Assembly (NCBI GenBank): GCA_030247855.1
Contig: JAPDRN010000065.1
Span: 124,001-188,000, forward strand
Direction: 5' to 3'
Length of the DNA stretch: 64,000 nucleotides
Source: Knufia peltigerae
Lineage: Eukaryota > Ascomycota > Eurotiomycetes > Chaetothyriales > Trichomeriaceae
Shown here piece after piece: positions 21,699-33,616 of the stretch (positions are counted from its first letter, which is position 1; each line of letters starts with the position of its first letter). The translations under genes were made by a program, and so were the position numbers. The notes under the pieces were generated by a model. That model saw only the letters and a program-made list of their open reading frames with translations. It was not told the DNA's origin and made no database searches.

Positions 21699-22987
21699 TC
21701 AGATGAGACCACACATGCGCAGGTTCTCCTGGATGATGATATCTGCAACATTTAAGGTCAGATCCGATGCATGCCATGTCTGTGGAACAAGAGGGCGTAG
21801 AACTTACCATTGACAGCACCCATGACAAACCTTATCTGAGTTGTATCAGTGGCGCAAGTGAAATGGGTGTAGATTTGTTTCGTTTCGGCCTGATTGAGTG
21901 ACACGAATCTGTTCAAGATGTAGTCGCATGCAGCAGCATAATCCGGGCCACCTAAAAGGTTGGTCAGCATGCAGGCCTCTCGTCTGCAGGGCTCCGCACG
22001 TACCTTCGTAGTCTGGAAAGTAGTTTTGCATGGGGCTGACGGGCAGCTTCTCCTTGAATCTGTCAATCTTGTTCAAGAACAAGATGATACTGGTCTTGAT
22101 AAACCATCTCGAATTGCAAATGCTGTCGAAGAGGGTGAGGGCTTCTTGCATTCTGTTGACGGTTTCATCTTCGAAGAGCAACTGGTCGTACTCGGAGATG
22201 GCGACCAGAAACAGAATGGTGGTCACATTCTCGAAACAATGAATCCACTTCTTTCGCTCAGAGCGTTGACCACCCACATCAAACATCCGATATGTGAGGT
22301 CTTGAATGATGAAGGTCGTCTCTGTGATACCGGTGGTCTTGACACGAGACCGAAGAACATCTTGATCGTTAGGCAGGTAATCATGTGCAGAAATGCGGTC
22401 GATCGAGTCAAAGTAACTAGGGTTCCAAGTTAGCAAGAGCTGCCTGGTCGCGGCCACGGATGATGGGAGGTTTACTATCGTGCAGAATCGTTGAGTTGGT
22501 ATTCTCTTGACCGCTTGAAGCATTCTTGAACACCGGCATCGTGCCATAGAGCTTTGATGGCGGCGCCGACCTCTGGAGGTAGGCTTTCTCCTTCTATTTG
22601 TGGTGGCTGCATGAAGATGGTTTGAACGTGGTACTCGGCTCGTTGATCGTCAAGAGGTAGTTCCAGGGACTCCATGGCCTCTAGTATGACTCGCATCGAC
22701 TGGACGGTGTTGGAGAAGATGATTTCCTTGAAGGACTCCCGTTCATCGCGTGAGTAGCCTCCCTCGTGGATAAGTTTCATTTGCTTGAGGATGGTAGATT
22801 TTCCTGATTCACCAGCACCTGCAACAGGTCAGCATCGGACTTGTAGGAGGCATGCCAACATTGACTTACCCAGCAACAGCATCTTAATCTCATTACGCTG
22901 TGCCATCTTATCTCTTTTCAGCTGATTGTCAATCTCATCGTTCCTTGCCTTTCCGGCGGTATCTTCTTTGCTTGCACCACATCCCAT
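21699..22987 (-). CDS. fadA: Heterotrimeric G-protein alpha subunit, fungal group I
   Basis: Membrane-anchored GTPase that couples receptors to cAMP, growth and conidiation control (FadA/GNA-1 group). Exons are 22987-22870, 22818-22476, 22416-22004, 21951-21808 and 21742-21699, giving exactly 353 residues, the usual group I length. Visible features are MGCG with Gly2 and Cys3 for myristoylation and palmitoylation, P-loop GAGESGKS at 40-47, Arg178 in switch I, DVGGQ with Gly203 and Gln204 in switch II, FLNKID for guanine recognition, TCATDT, and the C-terminal CGLI with the pertussis-toxin-type Cys at position -4. All key residues are intact. The four introns are 51-65 bases. The upstream region is pyrimidine-rich on the coding strand. 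Confidence 0.97.
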
Positions 22988-25900
22988 CTTGACGGTGGTT
23001 TGAGATGCTGGCCCAAAGGGTTCAGAGGCGGCGACGTGAAGACTTGAGTGACGTTGGGCCGGCTGCTATTGCGGTGATAAGTCAGCTATGCTCTGTTCCA
23101 GGTCCTGATATTTGCGCGGAGGACTTTGAAGGGAAGGAGCAGGCGATGCGGCGTAGATGAAGTAAGAATGAGACGCTGTGTGTGCTCACCTCTCAATGAC
23201 CTCGACCAGGATCCAATTCAATATGTCTTACCACTGCAGGATACCGCACAGCAGAGCGATCAAAAAAGGTGGTGGATGGGAGTGATCAGAAGTCCGAAGT
23301 GGGATCGGCGCGGGTGACGGCGACAAGTGGAAATTTTGGCGTCGATCCGTGACTAGCTGAGCGACGCAAGTGATAGATCCGGAGCAGGGACAGGGCGTGT
23401 CGCGAGTAGGGAGTAAGGGAGTAGAGGAAGTTGTGAGAGGTGTGGTGTAGGCGCAGGTGTTTGCAGGACCGGCTCTGCTGTTGAGGGTGCAGGTGGTTGA
23501 TGGATGTTCAACAAGTCGCTAGAATGAACGATACGAAACAAAAACAGGAACAGGAACAAAGCAGTGATGCTCGGGTACTGTACAGGGGCACAAGGGAAAC
23601 GAAGAACAGGACGCTGGTTGATGAGATCGGATGAATTGAGAGAAGAAGGTGGATGGATGGATCCTAATTTGACACACGGGATTGGACGTGAGGCCGGGCA
23701 CGCAAGCGAAAGTAGGAGAAAAATCGAGATGGCCACTGTGCAGTACGTACTCGTACCTAACCTAGCACCTGCTGGTTCCTAGCTGCCCCCTAAAGCCCTC
23801 CCGTACCCGCAACTGGAGAGCCCCCGGGGGCTTCAATTCAGTTAAGTTCCGGCTAGAAATGCTAGCGCCCCAGCGGTGGCTTTACCTGAAAGACACCAAA
23901 CCAGCACCAATTTTTAAGGCACCGACTTTTCGGCTGGTCAGTGGCTGCTGGCCACCTGCATCCCGCCTTGCTGTTCGCTGCTGGATTCATCAGGCTGGTA
24001 AGCTAATGCACCTTCATCGCATCCGATAGAGCTCCATGTCGTATCCTACAGCACAGCATCTGTCAAAACCGACGACTACTCTCTTAGGGCTCCTGATGCC
24101 CCCTTAGAGGCGCGATGTGTCTCTTCTGTGCAAGTTATTATCATGACAGCCCGGCACTGAGACGGAGGCTCGAGTAGCACCATTCCCAGCCCCGTCGCTC
24201 CCTTGACCATTCCCGCACCTTTTCCCACCCTGGCCCTTGGTGGTGACCGAACTATAGCTTGGCTTGAACGGCGGCTGACACTCAAGGGCTGCCCACTTGG
24301 TTGCGCCGGCGAATCTGTTTTGGATCACTGATGCAAGGCCAGTCTTTGCGCAAACGCAGGGGTACATGGCTTCTAGTGAATATTTGCGACTCCTTACGAA
24401 GCATCGCATTGGAATCCGGATTACGGAGTATCTAGACGAGAATTCATATTGACAGCAGCTCCCTGTCGTGTGCAGACGACGGAGCACCACGTCGATCAAT
24501 ATTTGACTATCCGCACAAAGACGGGCAACTCAGTTGATATCGATATCACTCGCATATCGGGTCGATGAGGTTCAGCATCTAGGCTCGGCTTTTCCAGCTG
24601 CCAGAATCAGACCCGTCTTTTACGGAGGATTGCATATATGAAGACGGAGCATAAGGCGCAGAGACATCCCTGACCTGCTCATACTCTGTAGAGTATTGGA
24701 CGCCGTGCATGAACACATGAATTAATCTAGTGTGTTCCACGACCCCTTTTGCAATGATCCTTCGACACAATCGTGATGTTGTCACTCAATCGAAAGTCAT
24801 GGGTCATGGTTCAAAAAGCCGACAACAAGCGCAAATAGTGTCCTTTAAGCGAGGGATGGCGAAACACTGTGAAAAGCAAAGCACGTTTGAATCATACCCG
24901 AACGGCCAGGGTCATCTTCCATCAGCTGATGGCACTACCCGTCCAATTTTACGGGGAACCTGTTTCTCGAACGTTTGCGACAGTCGATACGGAGTACTTG
25001 GACGTGCCTGGCTATCCCGTCTCGCAAGGGTGTCTACAGAGTTTGCACTTCCCAGCCGCTCCAGGACCCAAACTCCACCTGGATCGACCGGCAAAGCAGC
25101 AGGTAGCACAGTCCCTGAATCTAAAAGCCTTAGGCCAGACTTCTCGGTCTTGCTGGGGCCGGGTGAAGTCTCGCCCTCCCCAGGAACTGGTTATGTACAG
25201 CATGCAATGCGTGACAGGTCATTCTTGACCCGATAACCATGAAGGGGCGCTGCACACTACGAGAACTCGCATTTGGCTAAGTGATTAATCAATCAATCAT
25301 GAATCCCAGTCTCGCGGAAATGATTTCGTGACAGCCGACGGAACCGTCGATCTAGTTCTGTTCTGTTCTCGCGGTACTCCGTTCAGTACAGTACGAGTAC
25401 ATCAGCATAACATAACGATCCGCCCCTTGGACGTGCGGCACGAACGCTGCATTCGCTTCGGGATGCTTGTAACGTTCGACGGAAGGACTCTTACAAGTAT
25501 AGTTAGTCGTCGCAGAAACAGTGGAGGTGTCGATGTCAAGTAGGGTGTCAAACTGGAAATCCGTCCACCACTGACTTGGACCCTCAACAGCTATGCGGTG
25601 CCTTTTTGGTAACCGAGCTGCTATCGAGTCTTGTTATTCGTCCACGTCTCTAGTTTGCCGGTGTTTTGCATGGACGATCAACGCCACAGCATCCTGTCTC
25701 ATATCTCGCCGCCCGAATCACACATGACAGCACACCTCTTCTCGCCGAGTTCGCTAATGCTTGACTGCCGATATCCAAGCCTGCCCCATCACCATTTATT
25801 ATGTCTACAGACTCCGTAGCACAGTCAAACATCTGTCAGTCTTGCCTCGAAATAGGAAATGATCACCTTCGACAGAGATGTTGGCGTTTACGAAAACGGA

Positions 25901-27232
25901 CACCATGACACCTGTACCAGACCCAAAGAGGTGGTCGTGCATGGTTGAGCCCGAGTTTGAGAGTCTGGCCTTCTCCTCGCATCATTGTGATGTGCGACTC
26001 AATGTTTCTCGATTACGGCAGCCTATCGACAATAATGGGGCCTACCGGCTGACTACTTGCGCGTCTCACAATCGCGTTGGGTAACACCCAAACAGCCACT
26101 TACTGCATCCTTGCCAGGTTCCGGGACGTCCATAGGCATACAATATGTGCTTGCTGACTTCATTCGGAACGAGCAATCTGTCGAAACACGGTACGGAACC
26201 TCGATTCGATCCGCCACCACTCATAAGACATGGAGGTACGGATACGGATACGGAGAACTTCTGATTGAAGGCCGTGTTGATCCTGTCATGAAGGCTTTCA
26301 GAATGTGGCAGTACGGCAGACGCCGTCTCGGTCGAACCCGCAATATCTGCTGCCAGCGAGTCCGAATGTTGGTGAGCCCTAGCAGCATTTGTCGAGCGAT
26401 AATGTTTGACAAACAAAGAGCAAACACTTCGTGAGCCCTTCGGTCAAGGATAGAATAATGAAACACATCAGAATCATGGGGAATAGTAGGACCATGGCCT
26501 TATCGCCCATTCCGCAAATTTAGGGGACAGTTGAAGCGAACCGAGAACATACAAGTACACTCCACGTAGGAAGTTCGAGGACTTTGCTATGGTGTACTGT
26601 GCTCTGCTATACTAGAGCTCTATATGAGTCAGGAGTATAACTGGGAAGCTGGTCTCTATGCTTTCGACCACTTTGAAACCCATCTTCCAGCAAACATCGG
26701 GATGTCGCCGCCATCTCCTCACTCTTTGTAATGCTGCATGCATAACACCGGTCCCCGTTCATAAAGCGAAGTGTGAATGAACAATGCAGTACTTGTACTC
26801 GTACAACTAAGAGCCTCGCAGCCCCACGTCAGCCTTGAACTCCCACTTCTCCGCTTATCACAGTTATCATCGTATTCGTTGTGTGCATCCAGAGTACATT
26901 TACAGTCCCCCTCATTCACTCATTTGGGACAATGTGGGGTTGGTTCCTCCCTTTGCTGCTCCGCGAGGGTCTGGGCCTAATGCCGACGACGTCTCTCCCT
27001 CTCCCCCACCGATTAGGATCTAAAAGAAATCTCCAGGTGGACAAGATTTGCATATCCAATCGGGTCTGGGGTAAAGTCTGGTCACCGAAAGGGCCCTTTA
27101 ATGACAACGCAATGTCTCAAAAAAGTGCTTCTTCAGTAGGTAGATAAGAAACCCGAGGTTGTAAAAGTGGTGTTTGTTGGTGAGGGCATATCGCAGAAAA
27201 GTACAAGTCACTGCTCGATCTGAGCAAAAGCC
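22988..27232. other. Long gene-free region between G-alpha and P450
   Basis: About 4.2 kb. The first kilobase next to 22988 is pyrimidine-rich on the minus strand and is probably the promoter and leader of the G-alpha gene. The rest holds short frames only, plus several GTAC motifs (23747-23756, 24422-24430, 24988-24996, 25391-25400, 26795-26804) and a gatacg run near 26234-26252. I see no transposase, tRNA or conserved frame. Confidence 0.5.
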
Positions 27233-29038
27233 ATGGCGTTCACTGCTGGGCTCCTAGCCGTCTGCCTCGTCCTTTTAGTGGCGTACAGTGCTTTGCTACG
27301 ACGAAAGAAACCCCCCAAGGGTCTACGCCTCGTCCCAGGACCGAAGGGACTGCCCATCCTAGGCAATCTACATCAACTCCAGCCTTACCCTCAACGGTCA
27401 CTCCAAAGATGGGCACGAGAGTACGGTGAGATGTTTCAGATCCGGATGGGTTGGGAGAATTGGATCTTCCTCAACGATCCCGCGGTCGTCAAAGAACTCT
27501 TGGACAAACAGTCCGCCGTCACCTCCGGCAGGGCCCCCTCGCCCGTGGCCTCGGACATCATCTCGGGGGGCAAACGGTTCCTCTTCATGTCCTACACTCC
27601 CGAATGGCGGAAACTCCGGACCATCGTACACAAGCTCCTCACCCCCAAGGCGTCGGCCCTGTTCAAGCCCAGCCAGGAACTCGAGGCCAAACAACTCGTC
27701 TACGACATCCACGAGGACCAGTTGCGGAACGACCAGGAGAGTTTCTACATGCACTGCAGGAGGTACTCGACTTCGGTCATCATGACGTCCACCTACGGGA
27801 GAAGAGTCCCACAATGGGTGAGTCTTGCGTGAACCACGTACGTGGAGGAACGAGTTGACTGACATTGTTTGGCGTTTCAAGGATTGTGAGGACGTGAGGG
27901 AAATTTACACCCTGATGAACGAATTTTCCGAACACGCCGCGCCCGGCGCCTACCTGGCAGAGATGATCCCACCCCTGGCCAAGATCCCCGTGCCGCTGCA
28001 GTGGTGGCGCGGCCGCGCCTTGAAATGTTACCACCGTCAATTGAACATTTGGTGGAAATACTGGACCACCCTGAAACGGCAGATCGCCGACAAGACGGCT
28101 CCCGAGTGCTTCGTCCGGCAATACGTGGCGACCGAGTACGAAAAGGAGGGTATAGACGAGGAACAATCGGCCTTTTTGGCTGGATGTAAGTTTTTGGTCC
28201 TGTCTATTCATGACGATCCCCACTTGATCATGATAATTTTTGTGATCCTACCTCAAGCACCACGAGAAGCAAGAAAGTCCAAGAAAGCAAAATAACTAAT
28301 TCGATTCGGTGGATGACAGCAATGATCGAAGCCGGTTCCGAGACCACCAGTTCCGCCCTCAACAGCGCCATCAAGTACCTCGCCGCTTTCCCCGAAGCGC
28401 AAGCCCGTGCCCACGAGGAAATCACCCGGGTCGTGGGCGACTCCCGCTCCCCCGGGTTCGACGACGAGGACGGCCTGCCTTTCCTCCGCGCCACGGTCAA
28501 GGAGGTCCTCCGCATCCGGCCCGTGACCAACATCGGCACGCCCCACTACACCACCGCCGACATCGTGTACAAGGACTTCTTCATCCCCAAACACACGGTG
28601 CTGTCCATCAACCAGTACGCCATCCACTTTGACGACGGCCGTTACGACGAGCCCGAAAAGTTTAAGCCTGAGCGGTACCTCGGCCACCCGCTCAAGGCCG
28701 GCGCCTACATTGCCCACCCGGACCCGTACCAGAGGGACCACTTCAGCTTCGGCGCCGGGCGGCGCGGGTGCCCCGGTCTGCACCTGGCTGAGAACAGTCT
28801 GTTCATCACGCTCGCCAAGATCCTGTGGGCGTTTGAGATCAAGCCTGGTCTGGGTCCCGACGGAAAGGAAGAGGTCATCGATGTCTCCGACGCCGCCTAC
28901 GAGGACGGAGCGAATACCGTGCCGAGGAAGTACAAGGTGCGGTTTGTGATGCGGAACGAGAAGCGCGAAAAGGTCCTGAAGGAGGAATGGGACAGTGCTT
29001 CCAAGTCCTTGAAGACTTCTAATTCGGTACCGACGTGA
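27233..29038 (+). CDS. Cytochrome P450 monooxygenase
   Basis: Microsomal heme monooxygenase; substrate unknown. Exons are 27233-27817, 27882-28185 and 28320-29038, giving 535 residues. The N-terminus is a membrane anchor (LLAVCLVLLVAYSALL) followed by a basic stop-transfer RRKKPPK and the proline hinge PGPKGLPILGN. The I-helix motif is EAGSETTS, the K-helix ExxR is in KEVLRIRP, the PERF-like motif is KPERYL, and the heme loop is FSFGAGRRGCPG with the Cys ligand at about residue 445. All are intact. The N-terminal half resembles fungal P450s of the O-methylsterigmatocystin oxidoreductase type, but I would not fix the CYP family. No biosynthetic core enzyme lies nearby, so a role in detoxification or modification of a small molecule is equally likely. 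Confidence 0.93.
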
Positions 29039-29471
29039 GCGCACAAGTGGAAGGGGCAGAGTAAGCCAGCAGAAAGAACGCTAGAAGAATCGTTTGAAGA
29101 TGAGACAACCTGCTATTAATTACGTACTACGTACTGAATCTCACGTTCAAAACAAAGATACAGATACACCTAACGTCACTCCTTCGTCTTTCGGTGGAGA
29201 GGTAAACCTCCTCCTGGAAGTGTATGGAAATAGGTCGTATGTTTCAATACCAGGAATCGACGGTTTGAAATGTTGTGTTTTAGGGATCTGATCCTGCTCT
29301 TTTCCTCATCGTGGATGCTGATGACATTCTTGTTTCCAACAGTCTCTCAAAGGTGTGCGTTTCATGGTGAGAGCATTCTCGTACAGGTGGCACTTCTTGC
29401 CATCTCCTGAGCTATGATGATCAATAGGGAGCTCAGCCTCCATCTTGTCCTGCTCGATACCCTCGATCTCT
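29039..29471. other. Convergent intergenic region
   Basis: About 430 bases after the P450 stop. Nothing beyond probable 3' untranslated sequence was seen. Confidence 0.5.
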
Positions 29472-30044
29472 TCAATGCCATGTGGGGGAGCTTGCTACCG
29501 CCTCTTCCGCATCGATTTCGATCTCGATGATGCCATACCGAACCGGTTCCTCAACCTGTAAGTCTCGTGGGAGGCTTATTATGACGAGTGTCGGAGGTGT
29601 ATCGGTTCCATCTATCATTCGGTATTGACTGGTCTGTGATGCTCCAAGGCCATTGGAAGCCAGCGCGAGGGGATGAATGTTCTGGGCAGGTCTCGTCACC
29701 CCGTTCGTGGTATCGGCCGCATTGTCTCCTCGAGAGCCAATCGGATTGGTACTGCTTCGCTGACCCAGACGAGGCGTGGCAGTCCGCTGGGGTGTTGAGG
29801 GCGGAGTGGGAGCATTCGAACAGCTCGGGGGAAATAAACGACCTGAACAACCCAGATGGCTTTCGAGGAAGAGCTCAATACAATGCTCGTCCGCTTCTTC
29901 TTCAATAGGCTGGTCGTCTCTTTCCTCTTCATTCACCTCACCAACAGGACTATATGGATTGACGTTCTCGGCCACCTCCAACTCTATGGATATTGCATGG
30001 TTGGACTGTATCTGCTGGTTCGTTTCTGAGCCTTCGTTGTCCAT
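29472..30044 (-). CDS. Hypothetical acidic protein
   Basis: A 190-residue frame from the ATG at 30044; not recognised. It is acidic in the first 60 residues (VNEEERDDQPIEEEADEH), Ser/Thr/Pro-rich in the middle, and ends with a more ordered, hydrophobic and acidic segment (TPPTLVIISLPRDL, then IIEIEIDAEEA). No domain or membrane segment is visible. It could be a small disordered protein, the last exon of a larger gene, or a chance frame. Confidence 0.35.
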   Translation of the reverse strand: MDNEGSETNQQIQSNHAISIELEVAENVNPYSPVGEVNEEERDDQPIEEEADEHCIELFLESHLGCSGRLFPPSCSNAPTPPSTPQRTATPRLGQRSSTNPIGSRGDNAADTTNGVTRPAQNIHPLALASNGLGASQTSQYRMIDGTDTPPTLVIISLPRDLQVEEPVRYGIIEIEIDAEEAVASSPTWH

Positions 30045-32296
30045 GTCTTCTCGTAGGTTGGGTGAGGGCAAGAAGATTGAGAGAACTAACGCAGACAGGC
30101 TCGAAAAGCTGAAACTTCTCTCTCACGATGAATCGGATAGGCTTGAGAAGAGTGCTGGACGAAAAGCAGGGTCAGTAGCTCTTAGGCTATTGTACCAGGG
30201 TGAAGATTGGAGAGGTGAGAGAGGCGGTGCTAGTGCTTGTAGGAGTATTGATGATATACCATCATAGGTACTGTATAGTATCCCCGAGGTGATGCTGGTT
30301 CGAGGGCTACATAAAGCGTCGAAGTTGCTCTCGCTCGCTGGGAAAAGAAATTCGAGCAGAAACCAAGATAGGCAGGAAGTATCACAACGAAGATCGAGGC
30401 AGGAGCTATATGTGACCAAACTTTGGAACAGATTGGATAAACCATGGCAAAGTGATAACCCCCAAGGAATGGCTTTGGGTTTGCATCTACGGACGGCTAT
30501 GTCCTCGTCCTCCATCTGAGTCTTGTGATCTGGACGGAGCATAAGGACTACCAGGCGAGGCTGTGGGTCCTTGAATCTCGAATTCTTTCCAGCACTGGTA
30601 TGTCGAGCAACTATCGACGAAATACAGATATAAGACAGTAAAGACTCGCTCCAAGCAAGCTGACCGACTTCTGTGTAGGGGAAGAAAGTAGTAGTGGCGT
30701 TTGTGGAGTGTCTGAAGTGACAGCCATAGACTGTGAAGCACCTTGGATTTACAACACCAATAAGGGAACTCTGCAACTCGCTGCTCTCTTAACCTCTCGC
30801 CTTTTCTTTTTTTCTCCTGCATGCGACTGTCCATTTGTCCCTTACATTTTACATGCCTTTACGTCGTCACAAACCCAGCCTCGTGTTGAGGGTGCTCCAT
30901 GACTACATTTCACTTGAGACACACAACCTTCTAGAATTCCGCGGCCATGGTTCGTCTGAGGCTGAGTGCTTTTTTCAGGCGCTGAGCACGTCCTGCGGTG
31001 CTTCATGACGCATCTCCCCGATCGAGTTTGTCCACCGGTCGACTGGCCAACTTGCAGGGTTCACAAAGCCCGTTCATGACATTGAGGATGCGTAGACCCA
31101 CATGTGGCATACCATCCATGCAGCACACACCCTGGACAAGATCTTCAACGCCTGAGCATGGAAAAGCCAGATGGGCGATAACTCTAATCTCAGGAGGATG
31201 GTTCCATAGTGACTGTTCTTCGTATGGCTCTCGATTCAAACTTCAACCTAGCCCTGTACCCACGGTGGATTCTCAAGACAGGAAGGTGATACTATCTTGC
31301 TTGCTGCCAGACTGTCTCTCCGTACAACTATATAGACTTCTAAGACGTCAGCACCAACTTGTAGAACCCTTTGTGGTGACAATTAATCTTGTACTACGCG
31401 GCTGGATCTTGTCTTTGTTCAATACCTCGGCTGGAAGAACCGAACACGAAACGCTAGACCGTTTCTTCGCTTTGGCCAGGTGTAAATAGTCGGTATCTTC
31501 GTCGCTCTATGTCCATCAGTGATTTCTTGACCTGTAGCGAAATACATTGACATCTGGCTGACCTGTAGGAACGATCGAAGGAGAAAGAAGAAGAGATACG
31601 GGGGACTCGATTCCCCTTCCCCGTCTCGTGCGTGCGTGCGAGTACAACCGCCGACTTGGAAATGTAACCGGAAAGTTTCCAGGCATCCGATGCGTGAAAG
31701 AGGAGCTGTACTGAGAGTGGTTGAAAGAACCTGTAAAGATGCAGCAAGCAGGACGAGTTTGACAGGTAGAGGAATCCCTCCTTTCCCTTCCACCAGAACC
31801 GTAGTTGGACAAACTACGGATATGTCAGTGAAGGGAAAAACTTCAAGCCACGTTGGCGCCACCAAAGTGTCCAGCCTCGTAGTGCTGTGAGACATTTGAT
31901 TCACGCCTGTTGAGGGCATCCTTACTGTCCTCTGAGTCCGGAGTCGCCTGATTAGGACCGACACCGCCTACAGTATTCCATTCACTTGAACCAGGCAATT
32001 CACTGCAAAGGCGGTCTGGACCAACACCCATCGCGACCTCTGGTAGGCGTCGGTGCAATCTTTGTGCGACACTGATTTTAAAGAAACACCACAGAACAAT
32101 CAACATTACATTGTCTGCGCGACATTGCCAGCAGTACTGATTTATTGTGAGTTTCACAAACGGCCAGCTACGTACATATGCAAGAACATATTGCAACTGG
32201 TCCCAACCATCACAGTCGCGCGTTCCTTTATTCACATATGAAGGCTGACTGACCATCCTCTTTGACTTTGCAGGTGCCATTTTCACCTTCACAGGC
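30045..32296. other. Intergenic region
   Basis: About 2.25 kb without a supported gene. The longest frames (minus strand 30123-30776 and 31419-31964) are Ser/Leu/Cys-rich and look like chance. A possible non-coding exon end and intron acceptor (tttgcag at 32266-32274) precede the next gene start. Confidence 0.45.
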
Positions 32297-33616
32297 ATGC
32301 CTGGACTCCTGAATGCAACCAGGGCTGACGTCCCTCATCCCGTCGCAAGGACCTTGAGACGTTCGACTCGCAGAGTCCAAAGAATCTTGCCGGAGTCGCT
32401 CAAGCCCAAGCTGGCAAAGGCCGTCGCCGAACCTCCTGAGGAAAGTTGGATCCAACTTACAATCAAGGGCTTTGGCAGGGGTGTGGTCAAGATGGACTTT
32501 GACAGGAATGCCAAACTGTCAGAGCTCATCTTCAGTTTCTGGGAGTTGACCTGTCAACCACCACACCCGGCCGCGTTCATATACAAAGGCAACAAGCTGC
32601 GTGCTCGTGACACTCCAACCATGCTTGAGATGAAGGACAACGACATCATCGAGTACCGTCGTCTCGTTCGCCACCCGAGACTCATCCAGGTCGATGACAT
32701 GCTGCTCTTGATAGAGGCCGGCCAGCAGTTCGTCCGCAAGATGGATCCTATCGTCGAGTGGGAGCGTCTCGACAAGGAGGAAGCCGCCGAGTACCGAGCC
32801 ACCGTCCATTCGATCCAGCTCTTCTTCACTAAGCTTCAGAAATCTCTCAAAGCCCTCATCAAGAATGAAGCCTTCCCGCTCGACGCAGAGGCTGCTAGGG
32901 TCATGAGGAAGAGGCAGGTGCAGTTGGCCAATATGCTTGTTCGCTTGTTTCGCGTGCACCACGTCGTCTACAAACACGGCTACACCGCCAGCAGAGTACA
33001 TCCCATGCCGTTTAGGACCGGTGCCAGATGCCTCCTCGCTGTCGAAAACTTGGCCGCCTTGGCCTCGGTCGTGCGCAACTTGCAATACCCCGATGTCTGG
33101 GAGCGTGTGCCCTTGGCCGTTCCTGGTCTTCTGAGAGAGTACCCTGAACCCGTAAACCCCGTTGAGAAGACAACCACCATCGCAGACGGCAACGGCGGCG
33201 GCGGAGTGCAGACACAGTACGTACCGAAGCCCGCCCAAGTGAATTACGGAGAGTGCCTCATCTGCTACGAAGCCTGTAACAGTACCACAAACTCAACCCG
33301 AGTCTTTCACAAGAACGGCTTCGCCACTTGCACCGACTGTTGCGGCAAGACCGTCCACCCACGTTGCCTGGCACGCTGGTTCGCCTACGAGAGATTGAGC
33401 ACCGAACACGGCGACACCGGCACCTGCCCTGCTTGTCGACACGTCTTCCCACCAAAAGTGGCAATGCTGATCATGTACATGGCAATCGCCCACCTCGGTC
33501 TCGCATTGGACGCCAGCCCCAAGTTTCGAGCGTGGATAGCCAAGTTGCCCAAGGAAGGCCCCGGCTCGTACTTGGACATGTACAGAGACCATTCCCGCTG
33601 GACCTGGAAGGACTGA
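32297..33616 (+). CDS. Ubiquitin-like domain plus C-terminal RING-type zinc finger protein
   Basis: A 439-residue single-exon protein. Residues about 50-122 look like a beta-grasp fold of the SUMO-like (Rad60-SLD) kind: WIQLTIKGFGRGVVKMDFD, KLSELIFSFWEL, FIYKGNKLRARDTPTMLEM and DNDIIEYRR follow the strand-helix-strand-'KLxxxDTP'-'DxDIIE' order. The middle (150-270) is helical. The C-terminus has a RING-like set of ligands: C320-x2-C323, C345 with C348/C349, HPRC (H354, C357) followed by LARW, and C377-x2-C380 (CPAC). The HPxCLxRW context resembles RING-H2 and RING-CH E3 ligases. An E3 activity tied to its own ubiquitin-like domain is inference. The tail after the finger (382-439) is hydrophobic then basic. 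A 5' non-coding intron is possible. Confidence 0.8.
   Translation: MPGLLNATRADVPHPVARTLRRSTRRVQRILPESLKPKLAKAVAEPPEESWIQLTIKGFGRGVVKMDFDRNAKLSELIFSFWELTCQPPHPAAFIYKGNKLRARDTPTMLEMKDNDIIEYRRLVRHPRLIQVDDMLLLIEAGQQFVRKMDPIVEWERLDKEEAAEYRATVHSIQLFFTKLQKSLKALIKNEAFPLDAEAARVMRKRQVQLANMLVRLFRVHHVVYKHGYTASRVHPMPFRTGARCLLAVENLAALASVVRNLQYPDVWERVPLAVPGLLREYPEPVNPVEKTTTIADGNGGGGVQTQYVPKPAQVNYGECLICYEACNSTTNSTRVFHKNGFATCTDCCGKTVHPRCLARWFAYERLSTEHGDTGTCPACRHVFPPKVAMLIMYMAIAHLGLALDASPKFRAWIAKLPKEGPGSYLDMYRDHSRWTWKD

Noticed and set aside
23353..23736. 127-codon minus-strand frame upstream of G-alpha, with a signal-peptide-like start
   Set aside because: The Pro/Leu/Ser-rich translation reflects a pyrimidine-rich leader; more likely promoter or 5' untranslated DNA of the G-alpha gene.
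27834..27845. Perfect 12-base palindrome ccacgtacgtgg inside P450 intron 1
   Set aside because: A single short palindrome in an intron is weak evidence; probably coincidental, although it contains GTAC.
30123..30776. 217-codon minus-strand frame
   Set aside because: Cys/Ser-rich with no domain or splice context; likely chance.
31419..31964. 181-codon minus-strand frame
   Set aside because: No recognisable features and no supporting splice sites.
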